Source of the DNA: Isochrysis galbana
Lineage: Eukaryota > Haptophyta > Isochrysidales > Isochrysidaceae
Assembly (NCBI GenBank): GCA_018136815.1
Contig: CM030939.1
Location: 186,001-250,000 of the forward strand
Reading direction: 5' to 3'
DNA: 64,000 nt
Position numbers and translations under genes: made by a program. This document shows positions 1 to 11,834 of this stretch, one piece after another (position 1 is the first letter of the stretch; the number at the start of each line of letters is the position of its first letter). The notes under the pieces are model-generated. The model did no database searches. It was not told the DNA's origin and saw only the letters and a list, made by a program, of their open reading frames with translations.

Positions 1-1689
1 TGGGCTACCTTGGAGAAGTCGAGCGTGACGTTGATATTTTCGACATCTCCCGAGTTGTCCGACTTAGCCGGGTTGACCACAGTGAAGGCTTGGTCGAACA
101 TGATATCGGTGAGCTCTTGATTGGTCTTGATCTTGGAGAGGGGTACAGAAACTATGTGGCGACCAGTGTAGTGCGCGATCGCCTTGATGAGGGACGTCTT
201 GCCCGTGCCCGGTGGGCCGTATAGAAGGAGACCGAGCTTATGCGGGAAGCCCGGCACAGAAAACTTGCCCGTCTTCTTGGTGAAGTGGTCCAGTAGATAC
301 AAGAGCTATGCAGGGCGGCGCGCCTATCGTGGGCGTGGGCCACAGAGAAGGCGGCGAGCGAACCTCTCGCTTGGGCTGCTGCGCGCCTGTGGTTTGTCGG
401 GGAAGAAGAGAGAGGAGAATGTCTTCTCATCGGAGAGCGCGTATCGCTTGTAGAGGTGGGGTTCCGCGCCCGGTTGACTGCCACACATGAGCAGAATGTG
501 AGACCGCACCTCGTAATCGATGTGGGTTGTGACTGCTGAGTTGCGCGCGCACCTTCGCTCCTCGCTGGACCCCCCAACCCTGGGCCGGATCATCACGAAC
601 ATGTACCGCTTCTCGTCCTTCTTCTGCAAGTTGTTGGCCTTGTACCAAGCAAAGGCCTGCAGATTGCGGGGAAGGTGGTAGCCTCGCACGTCCTTGTATA
701 AAGCGATGGCACAGTGCGGGCCAGCTCCGCGGCGTGTGGCCGCAGCGCGTGCCTTATCAACAAACGCGTTGATAACCTCCTCCGCGTTGGGTGCAGTGGA
801 CGAGAGGACGATCGTGGTGGTCTCCGTGCGGAAGTTGGCCTTCCCGCTGTCCCCCCCGTCATCCTCTGCCTGCACAAGCGGACGCAGGTCAGCGGCCGCG
901 TTTGACGGGCTGACGGGCATGCGTTGGGCGGGGATGTCGCAGAGGAAATGGCGCACCTTCATCTTCATGAGCTTGATCCCGTTGCCAACATCGACCTCGA
1001 CGCCTTCAGTCGGCATTGTAGTCACATCGAGACGCTGCAGATCAGCGCCGTACCTGAGCGGCGGGGCAGCGCAGGGCGTGGGCTGCAGTCAACCGACCCC
1101 GAGGGCGTCTTCAGCATGCGCGCCGGGAGGCGCGCGACGTACCCGTTTCCGTCCGACTCTTCCGAGTCGTAGCCTCCATCAGGACCGCCCGTCTCCTTGA
1201 TTGCTGCGAGCGTCAGCATCGCCTTTTTGTGCTTGCCAGGATCGTGCTTTGAGAGGTATAGCATGATGGCCTGCACGGCACGGCGAGCGAGTGGCGGGGG
1301 CTCAGCGTCATCGGAGCACTCGCACCTCCGAGGCTGCGGTGTCCGCGGCAGCGGCCGCGGCGGCCGCGGCTACGTGTGGGCGAGAGATCCCTCTCCTTTT
1401 GCAGCAGGTGGTCCGACGTCGAATTGCCCACGGAATACCCCCATGCGTTGATCCTCCTTCGGTGCTCGACTGTGCGCTCGATGCGGTTGCGTGCGGCGTG
1501 CGCCAAGTGGATACGCTTGATCAAAGGCATGGCCTCCTTCAGCAGCGAGCCAAGGGCTCCGAAGAGAAGGGGCACAGCCATGCAGACGATCATATCGAAG
1601 AGAACGTTGCCTGTGCGGAGTGAGTTGATCAGCCCGAACTGTGTGGTCATCGATGCGATGTCGTCGATGGAGGAGGAGGAGGAGGACAT
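1..1689 (-). CDS. BCS1-like AAA ATPase, 3' part cut by window edge
   Basis: Starts at ATG 1689. The N-terminus has a membrane segment (about residues 27-48), then a basic region with an NAWGYS motif, as expected of BCS1-like AAA proteins that sit in a membrane and help insert or fold Rieske-type subunits. Positions 1-305 encode [20 protein letters not shown], a complete Walker A, followed by the start of the AAA core; the rest lies beyond base 1. Exons read in order: 1689-1396, about 1270 to 1098 (or 1134), 1053-387, 305-1. The intron at 306-386 is GC-AG, phase 0, and restores [13 protein letters not shown]. The intron at 1054-1097 (GT-AG) could instead be a GC-donor intron starting near 1133. 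The first junction (1271-1395) has a clear CAG acceptor but no good GT donor; a GA donor would fit the frame. The family call is firm; the exon edges in the first half are not, and the true substrate is unknown. Confidence 0.8.
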
Positions 1690-3049
1690 GTTGTGGAGGA
1701 ATTGGCTCGCCGAGGGGGCGCGCGCGGATGGGGGGGGGGAAGGAGGGGGAGGGGGAGGGGGAAGGGGGGGGAAGGTGGGGGACGGGGGGAAGACGTTGCG
1801 GCCGAGACCGTCCGGGGGACTACGCCCGCGGCCATGCTGCCCGCCTCACCCATGGCGCCCGCTGCCCTCCCCTGCCCTTCCGTCGCTCTTGACGGGCGGC
1901 GCCCAGACAATGTGGCAGTGGGCATCACTGTGGCCCGGTCCGCAGAATGACTCCGTGCCTACGGAGCCCTCCCGAAGCCTGCCCTCTAGCCCTGGGAGGT
2001 GCTGCTCGTGCGACAGCTGCAGCGACAGCTGCTGCAGCAACAGCTGCAGCGTCACGGGATGCTGACGCACACCGCGAGGCAGCCGTGCGATTCGTCGCGC
2101 TCGTTGAGCGCCAGCATCACGCCCATTGGAGATGACGTCCCGACCCAGCCGACCCCACGCTATTGTGCTCCTTGTGTGCCCATTGCTCTGCTGGCCTCGC
2201 GAGCATGCATCTGGTGTGTGCAATCGAGGACGTATACGTCAGAGCAGTGGCAGTACCCACATGGGCACCGCCACGGCTCTGTCTTTTCGCACGCACGTGC
2301 GTTTTGGAAGACATGCACAACGGGGCTGAGAGCTGTACCGAAATATCCTAACATTAGCCGCCGATGAGCTAACACACCTGCAGTTGTTGCAGCGTCTCGG
2401 CGGGCTAACTAAAATGCAAACATCTGAAGGTTCAGGGATACATGCCTGCTACTAACCTGGCACTCACGACCTTGCGACCGGCACCGCCGTTGTATCCTTT
2501 TCCTCCTCCTTCTTCTCTCCACCCCCCTCGTTCCTTTGTCTTCGGTTTCGGGGGTTGCTATGCACTACCTCTGGCCTCGGGCCTGGTTCAGAGTGCGGGG
2601 TCCAGGCCGCAGGCCTTTTGATTGGTTTTTGAATTTTGCTTCGAGCGTGCTTTTCCTTGTCAGATTTATTTGTTTATCCGGGCTAACATCTACTGTGGAC
2701 ACGGTGTACGGTATCCACTACAACCTACTCTTTTTAAGTGGTAAGTGGGGGTCCTACTCCTACGTCCTAGATGGGGATGGGCATCGGATGGGAAATACAG
2801 TGAGCATTGAGGGGTGAGGGAGGTTCCAAATGCGGTAAACACAGTCTGTATTTGGCCTTCCTCCAAATACAGCCAAATACGCTACCAAATACACTACCGG
2901 GGGGGGAAGGGGCTCCCCCATTTCTCAAGCCCCACCCCCACCCCGTCGCCAATCGCCAATCGCCATATCCATTATCCATATACTACTACATATATCGCCC
3001 CAGCGCCCAGCGCCCCCCCCCCCCCATTCATTCATCATCTCATCATGAG
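1690..3049. other. Upstream intergenic stretch, no supported gene
   Basis: 1690-1800 is G-rich and lies just upstream of the ATPase start, so it may hold its promoter. Near 2015-2055 there is a CAG/CTG-rich repeat. From 2825 to 2910 short motifs of the type CCAAATAC recur. Open frames here overlap on both strands and carry no recognisable motif. Confidence 0.5.
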
Positions 3050-3130
3050 AAAAACTATTGTTATAGGTTTAGCGATGGAGCGCGCCCCGACCGCCCCCGC
3101 CCCTCCCAGCCCTCGCAGGTGGAACGCGCA
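3050..3130 (-). repeat. Dispersed repeat copy (pair of 51590-51665)
   Basis: Read on the minus strand this stretch matches 51590-51665 on the plus strand: a G-rich part, then GCGCGCTCCATCGCT, then a variant of AACTATAACAATTG. Agreement is about 85% by eye. No coding function is seen. Confidence 0.6.
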
Positions 3131-3424
3131 GGCAGGCCACGCGCAGCGCGCAACGCGAGCGTCAGCCATGCCGAGGATGATTGGATGGCGGACGAGGCGG
3201 TAGACCCCAGCGCTGATGTGATAAAGCAGCTTATTGCCTGATTGATGCGTGTGAACGTGTGAACACAATATCAATACCATAAGCGTAGTATAGTAGGAGT
3301 AGAAGTAGAGAGTAGAGGAGATGCATGCAGCAGCCGTGGCTATAGATGTGTGATGTGTAAGTGTGTGAGTGCGTGCGCGCATGCGCGGCCGCCGCGCGCC
3401 GCGCCGCGCACGCCCCTTAGAGGG

Positions 3425-3555
3425 GGCCTTTGGCCCCCACCGAAAAACGGTGGCCACAAAGGAGGGAGTTTGAAACACGGTGAAAAACACAAAACACTGT
3501 TTTTGACCTCCGAAAAAAAAACACTGTTCCTGTGTTTCACGTTTCACAGCTAGGG
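3425..3555 (+). repeat. Dispersed repeat copy (pair of 57590-57690)
   Basis: Shares with 57590-57690 the order ACGGTGGCCA, GGAGG, GTTTGAAACACGG, a run of CACGG/AAACAC motifs and a final CAGCTAGG. Both copies follow a GCGC-rich patch. Internal inverted AAACAC/GTGTTT motifs could fold. No gene is seen. Confidence 0.6.
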
Positions 3556-3695
3556 TCCTCTCGCCTTCCTCTACTGAGGAGGTGGTCAAGCCCGCCATTC
3601 CACCACTCCACTCCCTGCCATTTCCGCCGCGCCTCCCGCTGATCGTTCCCCTTCCGTCTCCTCGCATATCGAGCCACGAGCCAGTGGTCAGCAGC
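3552..3695 (+). repeat. Decayed gag-like leader fragment
   Basis: Matches the start of the gag-like ORF at 56078 and the decayed copy at 51895-52070. The shared translated core is a short acidic patch (S-[AT]-E-E-V-V) followed by a Pro/Ser-rich stretch. The frame is broken. Beyond it, at 3713-3726, is the reverse complement of TGTCGCATTCGCGA, which also starts the retroelement copies at 54474 and 51533. Confidence 0.5.
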
Positions 3696-4199
3696 GCTCG
3701 ATAATCCGTCAATCGCGAATGCGACACAGTAGACAGTAGCGGTACTAACGCTCAGATGATTATTATAATATTAATATTATAATAGATGGGGGTGTTTTCC
3801 GGGGATTCTACCGCTTTACTTTGGTGTTGGTGTATTTCCTCAATCTCAACCCCGACTCTTTCTTTTTCTTTTTCTTTTTCACACCCTTAGAAGTAGAAAT
3901 GTAGGTGTCAAAACAGTAAATTGCAAGTAAAATAGTGTTTGATCGCCCTACTAATTCCGGCCGCTCATGCACTTCCGCCCCCGCCTGTGGTTAACTTCAC
4001 ATTACCAGTATGATTTCAAGATCTCAGTGTCGCTATCGCTAGCATCTGACTTCGCACCGACGTGCGGCTAAAGTTAAGAGTTTGTGTACCGGCAGGGGGG
4101 CTGACGTCAGATACCGCGCGGGGGGCCTGGCCCCTGAGCGCGAGTGAAAGCGTGTGACGGAATAAGGACACCTGAGAGGATGGGACTCGGCCTGGTCCT

Positions 4200-4760
4200 C
4201 GCCGAGGGGGGGGGGGGGGCGGGGGGAGGGGGAAGAGAGAGAGAGAGAGAAGGGGGGAGGGGACCTCGAGGAGAGAGAAATGAAAGGGGTGGATAAAGAG
4301 AAGTACTCGACGGGAGGGGGGAAGCTGATGTAGTGGGGGCTGCCGCTCGGGGGTCGCGGGGGGAGGGGGAGAGAGGAAGAGGGGAGGTTTGGCCTTGACG
4401 GAGGGGCTGAGTTTACGTTAAAGTATTCTCTCTCACTTTGGTTGTGGTGAGAGTTTGCGAGGGGGGAGGGAGGCACGCGTGGGCAACAATCGAAGGACAA
4501 ACGAGGAGGTGAGCGCTCTCTGCCCCGACTACCTCTCTCTCCCCTCCCTCCCCCCGTCTGCCTCTCTCCCTCTGCGCGCTCTCTCTCCGCCCATGCCTCT
4601 CTCCCTCTCTCCCTCTCTCTCTCTCTCTCCCTCCCTCCCTCCCTCCCTCCCCCCCTCCCTCCCCCCCCCCCCCCCCCTCTCTCTCTCATTCGGCCCCCGT
4701 CTCTCTCTCCCGTTCGGCCTCTTTCTCCCTCTCTCTCTGTTCGCACTCGACTCGCTACCC
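4200..4760. repeat. Long G/A- and C/T-rich low-complexity tract
   Basis: G and GA runs from 4205 to 4400 switch to CT and C runs from 4530 to 4740, including a C run near 4660-4676. Open frames across it are Arg/Glu/Gly- or Pro/Leu/Ser-rich artefacts. It lies just upstream of the nuclease-helicase gene and may be part of its promoter region. Confidence 0.7.
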
Positions 4761-5091
4761 TCGCCGGCCGCAATTCGCCCACCCCCCCTCCTCCTTTCCC
4801 ACGTCCCAGCGCCACCAGCACTCTGCCCTTCCCCCGTTTCCTCCCCGTCTCCCCTTCTCCCTTCCTCCTTTGCCCCTTCGACCATCACCACCCTTTGTGC
4901 GCCATGTTGCGGCCGCCACCTCCACCGTTGCCACGCAAACCGCCTGCCTGACACAACTCAGCGTGCCCTTCCCGACCCTCTCCGCCTTGTATGCTGAAAG
5001 ACGACCATTCGTTCGTAGTCATCCTCGCCCACAGTGCATCCCTCTGCTCTGACTCAGGCTTGAGCGGTGAGGCGAAGCGCCTGTGCGCCAT

Positions 5092-8000
5092 ATGCCCCCC
5101 GCGGAGAATCGAGTCTTCCTGGACTCTTGTGTCGAAGAGATGCTGACTGAGGTCGAGAAAAGTTTGCGCGCAGCGTACAACCTCAACGAATTCTCGTCGG
5201 ACTACCGCCACATCGCGCACGTCCTGACGTTGGCGCGCGAGTTGGGCGTGGAGCCGACACTGCAAGCGTTGGAGCGCATCAGAGTATATATGGCTAACAA
5301 CTCACCCTCACCCAACCACACTCCACAATCCTTCCTGAGCAACCTACTCAGCGTTGCCCGTCGTGAAGATAAGAAGATAACACTCTTCCCAGGCGACCTG
5401 GGTGCGCTCGGTATGCTTGGAGCGCTCGATCGGCTGTGCAAACGTGGCGGCGTTGAGCTGGACAGCGAAACCAATGAGAAGCCATTTACACTGCTCTTCG
5501 ACCTCCGACCTCGCCTCCGCTTACTCTCCGTGGAACTCATCGCGGCACGGCACCGTGGCATTGCTAGATGCCCGCTTTGCGACGAGGTCTTGTCGAATCA
5601 GCCACAAGATCTACTTCATCACATCTGGGCCCATCAGACCGGACAATGGGTGTCGGGACAAAACCTTGTGAGGTTCAACCCAACTGGGAAGCCCTTCAGC
5701 ATCTCCGGCTCGATGCTCGGAAGATACTTCGACCTGCACGGCTGCAATCGGTGGCTGCATCGGCGCTCACAACGTTCCGAAGGTGGGCGCCTAGAGCAAG
5801 ACATCGAGAGCCTTGTTGACCCATACCGCACAGCTCAGGCCACCCGCGGCGACAACTTTGAGGTGCATTCGCCACTGCTTTGCGATCGCGCTTCCGTACG
5901 GCTGGCGGTGGCGGCAGTGGGGCAAACAAACCCCGAGCACTCCTAATGCCGGCCTCCCTCAGGTGTCAATCTGCGAGATGCTCGATCGCCGTGGGCTCCC
6001 CGTCGGCTGGGATGCGGAGCTCGGGCTCGAGGATAGTCTGCGAGACGATAGCACGCCGCATATCCGCTATGTGGACGCGACGATATACGACAGATTGGCC
6101 GCAGATGACCGCGCCGGCATCGGCAAGTTTGTCGACCTCAACCAGCGCGCCAAGGAACAATGCGGATGCTCCAAATGCCGTGGCGACACGGCCGGTGTCA
6201 CGAGCGGCCATTGTTGCCGCCTCTCCAGAGTGTACATGGACATCTCGCAGAAGGCGCTGATGACCGAGGGCGCCGTGCCAACAGTACTCTTCCAGCTTAT
6301 GATTCAACCTCCGCCATTTGGGGATGAGGTACAAGTGGCGCGTTCGAGAGGCTACCTCGACTACGTGGTTCTCACCCCCACCGACAGCCACGTCAGATGT
6401 ACCATCATCGATGCCAAGGCGACGGACCATCCCAGGCTAGGCGCCAAGGTGCAGGTTGCATACTATAGATCTGTGCTGAGGCACATGACATCCACGGAGC
6501 CCGTCGTCAAAGCGCGAATCGACCATGGCCAGCTTCCGCTTTGCATGAGTGAGGTGGGTGGCGTGTGGTTATATGGGCGGCCGTCACCCTTGCCCTTTCC
6601 AGTCGTCGAGCTACAGCGCATGCTGGAAGAATTTCTAGAACGCCAGCTGCCAAAGATCCTGAACGAAACGACGTTTTCGAAGGGGCATACGACGCAGCAG
6701 TGGGAGCTGCGCCAGAGCTGCCTCAGCTGTGCGTACATGCTCGACTGCAAGGACGCGGCGAAACAGGGGCGGCTCACCGGTGCCATCCTGGGGCTGACGC
6801 GCCGCCGGCAGCTGGAGCTCGAGAATGCGTTGTCCGGAACTTTCGGTCCGGCCTTGGACACGCTCGATGCCATCACCGAGGTGGCGAGCAAGCCTCAGCC
6901 CGATGTGCGCGTGCGGCGTCTCCTCTCGCGACACCTCCTCATCAGGTACGACGAGAAGCACGACCCGATCCCAATACTTGCAAACACGCAGCCGCCACAT
7001 CCCGTGAGCTCGCGCCTTCAGGCGCTCTCCAGCGGCTTACCAATCCTCAATGGCCACCCAAGCCTCACGTTGCCGGCCACTGAGGGTCGAGCAGTGCACA
7101 TTGTGCTACTTGAAGACCCGCTGACTCGCCGGCTCTACGCGTGGGCGCTGCGCGTGCATGGCGTTACGGAGCGCTTTGGCTGCGTGGATGCCGAGCCAGG
7201 GGAGGGGGCTGATTCCGAATATGACGCAGAAGAGGTGAATTTCGTCGTGCAGCTCGACGCACTGCTGTCGGCAAGTGGCAGTGCGACGTCCGCACTCTAT
7301 TTTGCTGAGCGCCACGAGCACGCCACGTTCATGCGCACACTCATGGCAGGAGCAATGCGCCTCGGCCTCAGTGCTCTAGATGCCGCCGGCGCGACAGCTG
7401 AGCACCCGCAACGCTGCCTCCACTGCTTGCTACTGCTCGTCGCGCTGCCAGAGCTCGTTCATCTGTCGCAGCAACCCGACCTTAAGGCCTCACCTCGCGA
7501 GGGAGGGGTGGTGCCGAGCGCCTGTGTCATCTTGGAGGAGGAGGCGCGCCGGATGGTATCCCTACCAACGCCCGGTCCATGGCGCTTCGAGGAACATTGT
7601 GCTGGGCTGATGAGTGGCTGGGCCGATGACCCAGCACCGCCAACGACCGAGATGATCTACGCAGCATGGCGACGCCGGCACACGCTGGGAGTTGAGGCTG
7701 TGATGCCAATGCTATTGCGTCGCCTTGACACAGGTGTCATGCTACGTGAGACGATGCGCCGCCTGTGCGCCTCGCATCCTCGCGGGATGAACGTGTTACT
7801 TCCCAACCGAGCGCCTATCCTTCCTGCTAGGACCGCGCAAGCCCTGCAAATGGCGCCCGAGATGAGCAAGCTCGCCTTCATCTCGTTATTCGAGGCGCAG
7901 ACTGAGCACGCCTCCATCGTCGCGCTGCGCGCCGCGCCAATTGAGCAACGACTCGCCAAACGGCGCGGCAAAACGTTCTTGCTACGCCTAGAGGACTATA

Positions 8001-11000
8001 CCAAACGGAAAGATGAGAGCAGCATGACCGAACTCAACTTCACTACTCGATCGGACTTCTTGGATGAGATACAAGTGGGCCTCGGTGGAAACGACTGGTT
8101 GTTGTGCGCCAATAACGACGCGGGGCTGATCGATGTCATGTGCTGGGATGACCTCAGCGTGCACAACCTACCACCATTCGGACCAAAGAAGCTTGTTCAG
8201 AAGTGTGTGCCTCCGAGCAATGTGCTCCTCGCACAGGTGCACGCCGTTTATCCTGCGGACAACTCCCTCACCATACTCGTGCAGTGCACTGAAGCGGATG
8301 GGAGCTCCCTAACAAAGCTCCTCCTCGTACCTGGAAGCGAATATGTACTACAGCCACGCTTCGTCGATTTCACCACTTCCAACGTGGTCAGCCGACTCCA
8401 GGACGACTCACGGCGCGACTCGCAATCGCAAGATCCGCTTTCGCTCCGCCTTCTTCGCTACACGGTTGAATACGGTCAGAGAGTGCCTACGCCATCGGTG
8501 CCACCAGTGCCAGACAACGTGATCGCCGCCCTGCCGATGACGCCCTAGCAGCAAACCATCTACGATAGGGTGTGCCGCTCGGTGCTCACGCTCACCTGGG
8601 GCCCGCCCGGCTCCGGCAAGACTTACTTTCTCGCCGCTACCATCGCACGCCTGCTCGTAGCCTCTGCGCAAGCAAAACAAGAAATGCGTGTCCTCGTAAC
8701 CGCCTTCACACATAGCGCAATCAATAACCTGCTCGAGAAGCTGGCAAAGCTGCTCAAGGCGAGCCCGGTCCTCCATCATCACCAAAGCGACGATGGCACT
8801 GTTTCGGTCTTCAAGCTAGGCCATTCAAGTGGGCCCATTGAAGTGAATTGCGTCGTGCGCTTGAAGCGCCAAGGACGCAACGACCGGAAGGCGTTCCGTG
8901 TCACCGGGTTTGAGGACGGCGGCTACGTTCGAGTGCGTCCTCTTGACTTAGCAATGGTCGGCGCACCTGGACAGGAATGTGAGAAGCATGTATCGGAGCT
9001 TGTGCGAATCAATGAGTACACAGACTTGTACCTCGGCGGCGATCTGAGACAGCTTCTATTGAAGCAAGTGGTGCTGGGCGCGACCGTCTTCCAAATGCGC
9101 CGGATCTGCGACAAGCTTAAGGAACTCGGGCTTGGGCACAACGAAACACCAGGATACTTCGACGTTTTGGTAATCGACGAGGCAAGCCAGATGCAACTCC
9201 CGCACCTTATGCCTCCTCTTCACCTGCTCCGAGCGCCCCCACCCGGTGGCATCGGTGGTGGGCGGCTGGTCGTCGTTGGCGACACGCGGCAGATGGGGCC
9301 CATCCTGCAGAACGAGTACCCAGAGGACGCACGGCTTTGCCGCGACGCACCCCCGCCGCATTGGTCGCTACTCCGTTGGTTGTGGGCGCGCGCTGGTGGC
9401 CACAAAGGCGCCGGTAAAGAGCAATCGCTGCGCTTCATGCTTCAGGAAAACCACCGAATGACCCCGACCCTCGCGCGCTTCACGGAGCGCGTTCTCGGCT
9501 ACACCGGCTACCGAGCATGCGGTGAATCTGGTTGCAAGTGCCACATCGCGTATCCCGATAGGCAGGTGCCACTCCTTGGACTGCCGTGCAACAGCTACAT
9601 GTCGGCGGATGTCAAAGGTTATGCCCTGAGGCCAGCGCACTCCTTTGTTCTTTTGGAGCTTGAGGGCGTTGGGGATGTAGATCCGGCCCTTGCCATCAAC
9701 TTAGAGGCGGAGGTAGTAGCCGAGCTTGTCGGACACTACCTTGCCGATCGCGGCCATAACGATGACGACAGCGTCTTTGTTGTCACTCCACGCCACACAC
9801 AGCGCCTTGCGGTCCTTAAACAGCTTGAGAGTTGCGGCGTGCAATCCGGGCAGGTATGTGTGGATACGGTCGAGAAGATGCAGGGGCAAGAGCGGGACCT
9901 CGTCATTGTGTGTTATGGGGGGATGGTCGAGCGAGAAGAGGCGGGCGAGCTCGACTTCACATACAACCGCGAGCGGATCAACACCGCGGTGACACGCGCG
10001 AAGAAGAAGTGCATACTCATCTGTGCAGACGAGGTGCTTAAGCCGTCGCTTGCTGCATGCGACACGCTAGGGCGTCAAACGGGATATGAGCTGCTACGGC
10101 GAATATCCGACCACTGTCGCGACAATGCAAGCGATGGCTGCGTGCGAGTACGCCACAAAATCGGCGGCGCCATCAATGCCGACTCGCAAGCCACGGTTCT
10201 ATCCTCCCAGCAGTCACAATCTACCGATAACGAGTCGTGCCGACATTCCCAAATGTCGGCAGAGGTGGCCACTCAACTCGACGAAAACAGCGATACTGAC
10301 ATCGACGAGTCTCCGGGTGAAGGGAGAGTGGGGACGTGTGCAGCCATAACCCCACTTGTGGGTGCGGCACTACCCCCAGTACCGCAAGATTCTGCACATC
10401 TCACCTCTATGGCCGACATGACCGCGATGGAGATTCACTTGGATAGAGGCAGTGACACGGATGTGGAGGCGCACGAGGGGGTGGCATTGCCCACTGTGAC
10501 AGCAATTGTCGCCAGAGTGCCCGCGGTAGCCATTGGGGGGCACTTGGATCCTCCAATGGTAGCTGCTTCAACGGCTGAACGGTCGGTCAAATTCCGCAGA
10601 CATTGCGGTCAGTCGAGTCCTGATCACGTAGCTCTACCGGCAAATAGCGTCGGCCTTGGGGTTGTGGGGCACGCCATGTCTTCCACACGTCCTAGTAGAG
10701 GTCGAGTGTCACCAGGCCTGGCCGCCATGGCTGGTGCTCTTGACGATCACGAGGAGTCGGGCATCTCACCGAACCCCTGCCCTAGCCACTCTCCTCCGTC
10801 ACACAGCGATGGCCGAGGAGCCATGTGCACCGCCAGACTTCCCCTGCCGCGAGTTGGCGCGGCCGCAGACTACTGTGCGCCGTCCTCCTCATTGATGAGT
10901 GGCGCGGCGCGCACGATGGCCGCCGGCGTCCTCACGGCGGCCGAGCCCAGCTCGCCTGCCGTCTCACCACCGCCATACTCTAGGACAAGCTTGTCCTCTC

Positions 11001-11362
11001 TCGCGAGAGGCAAGAGCACGAAGCGGAAATCGCCTGCTTGTGGCGCGGCGGCCGAGCCCAGCTCGCGTGCACTCTCTCCATCGCCTCATTCAAAGACAAG
11101 CTTGTCCTCTCTTGCGAAAGAGACAAGCGCACGAGGTGGAAGCTGCCTGCTTCTCTCTCGGGACGCCCACACTTGCCGTCCTCCCATGGGAGGGGGCCAC
11201 ACGTCAAGACGACTCTTCAAAGAGACGGGGTGGAATGGGGCCGTGGGATCCCCAACGGGGACGATAAGCGGCCACGTTCCGCAACGGCTCTCATCCCATT
11301 GCCAGCAAGCCCAATACCTCGACCCGAAAGAAAGAAGGAAAGATGACAACTCGTCTAGCTAG
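5092..11362 (+). CDS. Zinc-finger / RecB-type nuclease / SF1 helicase (Dna2-like)
   Basis: Likely cuts and unwinds DNA ends or flaps in the nucleus. Exon 1 (5092-5895, ATG 5092) holds a C2H2-like finger starting CPLC (about residue 160) and the first Fe-S cysteine (HGCNRWLH). Exon 2 (from 5963) has a further Cys cluster (CGCSKC), nuclease residues YLD, IIDAK and QVAYY, and CLSCAYMLDC, the Cx2Cx5C Fe-S pattern of Cas4/AddB/Dna2. The helicase part has GPPGSGKT, VIDEASQ, GDTRQMGP, QENHRM, EKMQGQERD and NRERINTAVTRAKK, a UPF1/Dna2-like set. Intron 5896-5962 (67 nt, GT-AG, phase 0) is well supported. An in-frame TAG at 8546-8548 lies just before the helicase part; intron 8483-8548 would remove it and give about 2045 residues. 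The last 400 residues are Ser/Pro-rich and include a 111-bp tandem repeat (10937-11140). It could instead be a transposon-borne helicase or a young pseudogene. Confidence 0.85.
8483..8548 (+). other. Candidate 66-nt 3n intron containing the in-frame TAG
   Basis: The donor reads AGA|GTGCCT and the acceptor CCCTAG|CAG; the TAG stop is itself the acceptor triplet. The length is a multiple of three and the intron is phase 0, like the 67-nt intron at 5896-5962. Other in-frame GT donors at 8498, 8507 and 8519 also work. If retained, translation ends before the helicase. Confidence 0.55.
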
Positions 11363-11834
11363 ACAGTCAGCGGAAGGTTATAGCACGCATCGAGAAGGTC
11401 TCAACCGGTCGCCCCCTCAAGCTAGGCTGGTCACTCACGCTTTTTAACAACTATTTTCCATCCCTCCTGGGTGTCGAAGGATTCCCCAGGGACCCCCCTT
11501 TACCTGCCCCCCTCCCCCCCCTCCCCCCCGCGAACCCCCTCTACCCCACGAAAATCCATGGCGTCGGTGAGTGACTCCCCTGCCTTGTCCGGCCGTCCTT
11601 CTGACCGCTCGGCTGCACCGCTGTCTGCCGTCTCTCTTCTCTCTCTCCTCCCCTGCTGGGAGGAATTGTCCCTTTGGGAAAGATTGGCCCTTTTTGTTGG
11701 CCAAGTTGCAACTTGCTTTTCCATCCACATTTGACATTTGTTTGTGTTCAATTTGTGTAAGCGTCATTCGGATCCCATCCGTACTCCGCTTAGGAGGGGG
11801 TATCACAGGGTGTCTTGCGCCATTTGTGGTTCTA
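11363..11834. other. Intergenic, no supported gene
   Basis: C/T-rich sequence downstream of the nuclease-helicase stop. It probably includes that gene's 3' UTR. No motif-bearing frame is seen on either strand. Confidence 0.5.

Noticed and set aside
4455-4997. Long open frames rich in Pro/Ser/Leu or Arg/Glu across the CT/GA tract
   Set aside because: They follow from simple repeats and are open on both strands; no motif or splice signal supports them.
8546-8548. Reassignment of TAG to an amino acid in this genome
   Set aside because: TAG and the other stops end several well-supported genes here, including the helicase itself at 11360, so a changed code is unlikely.
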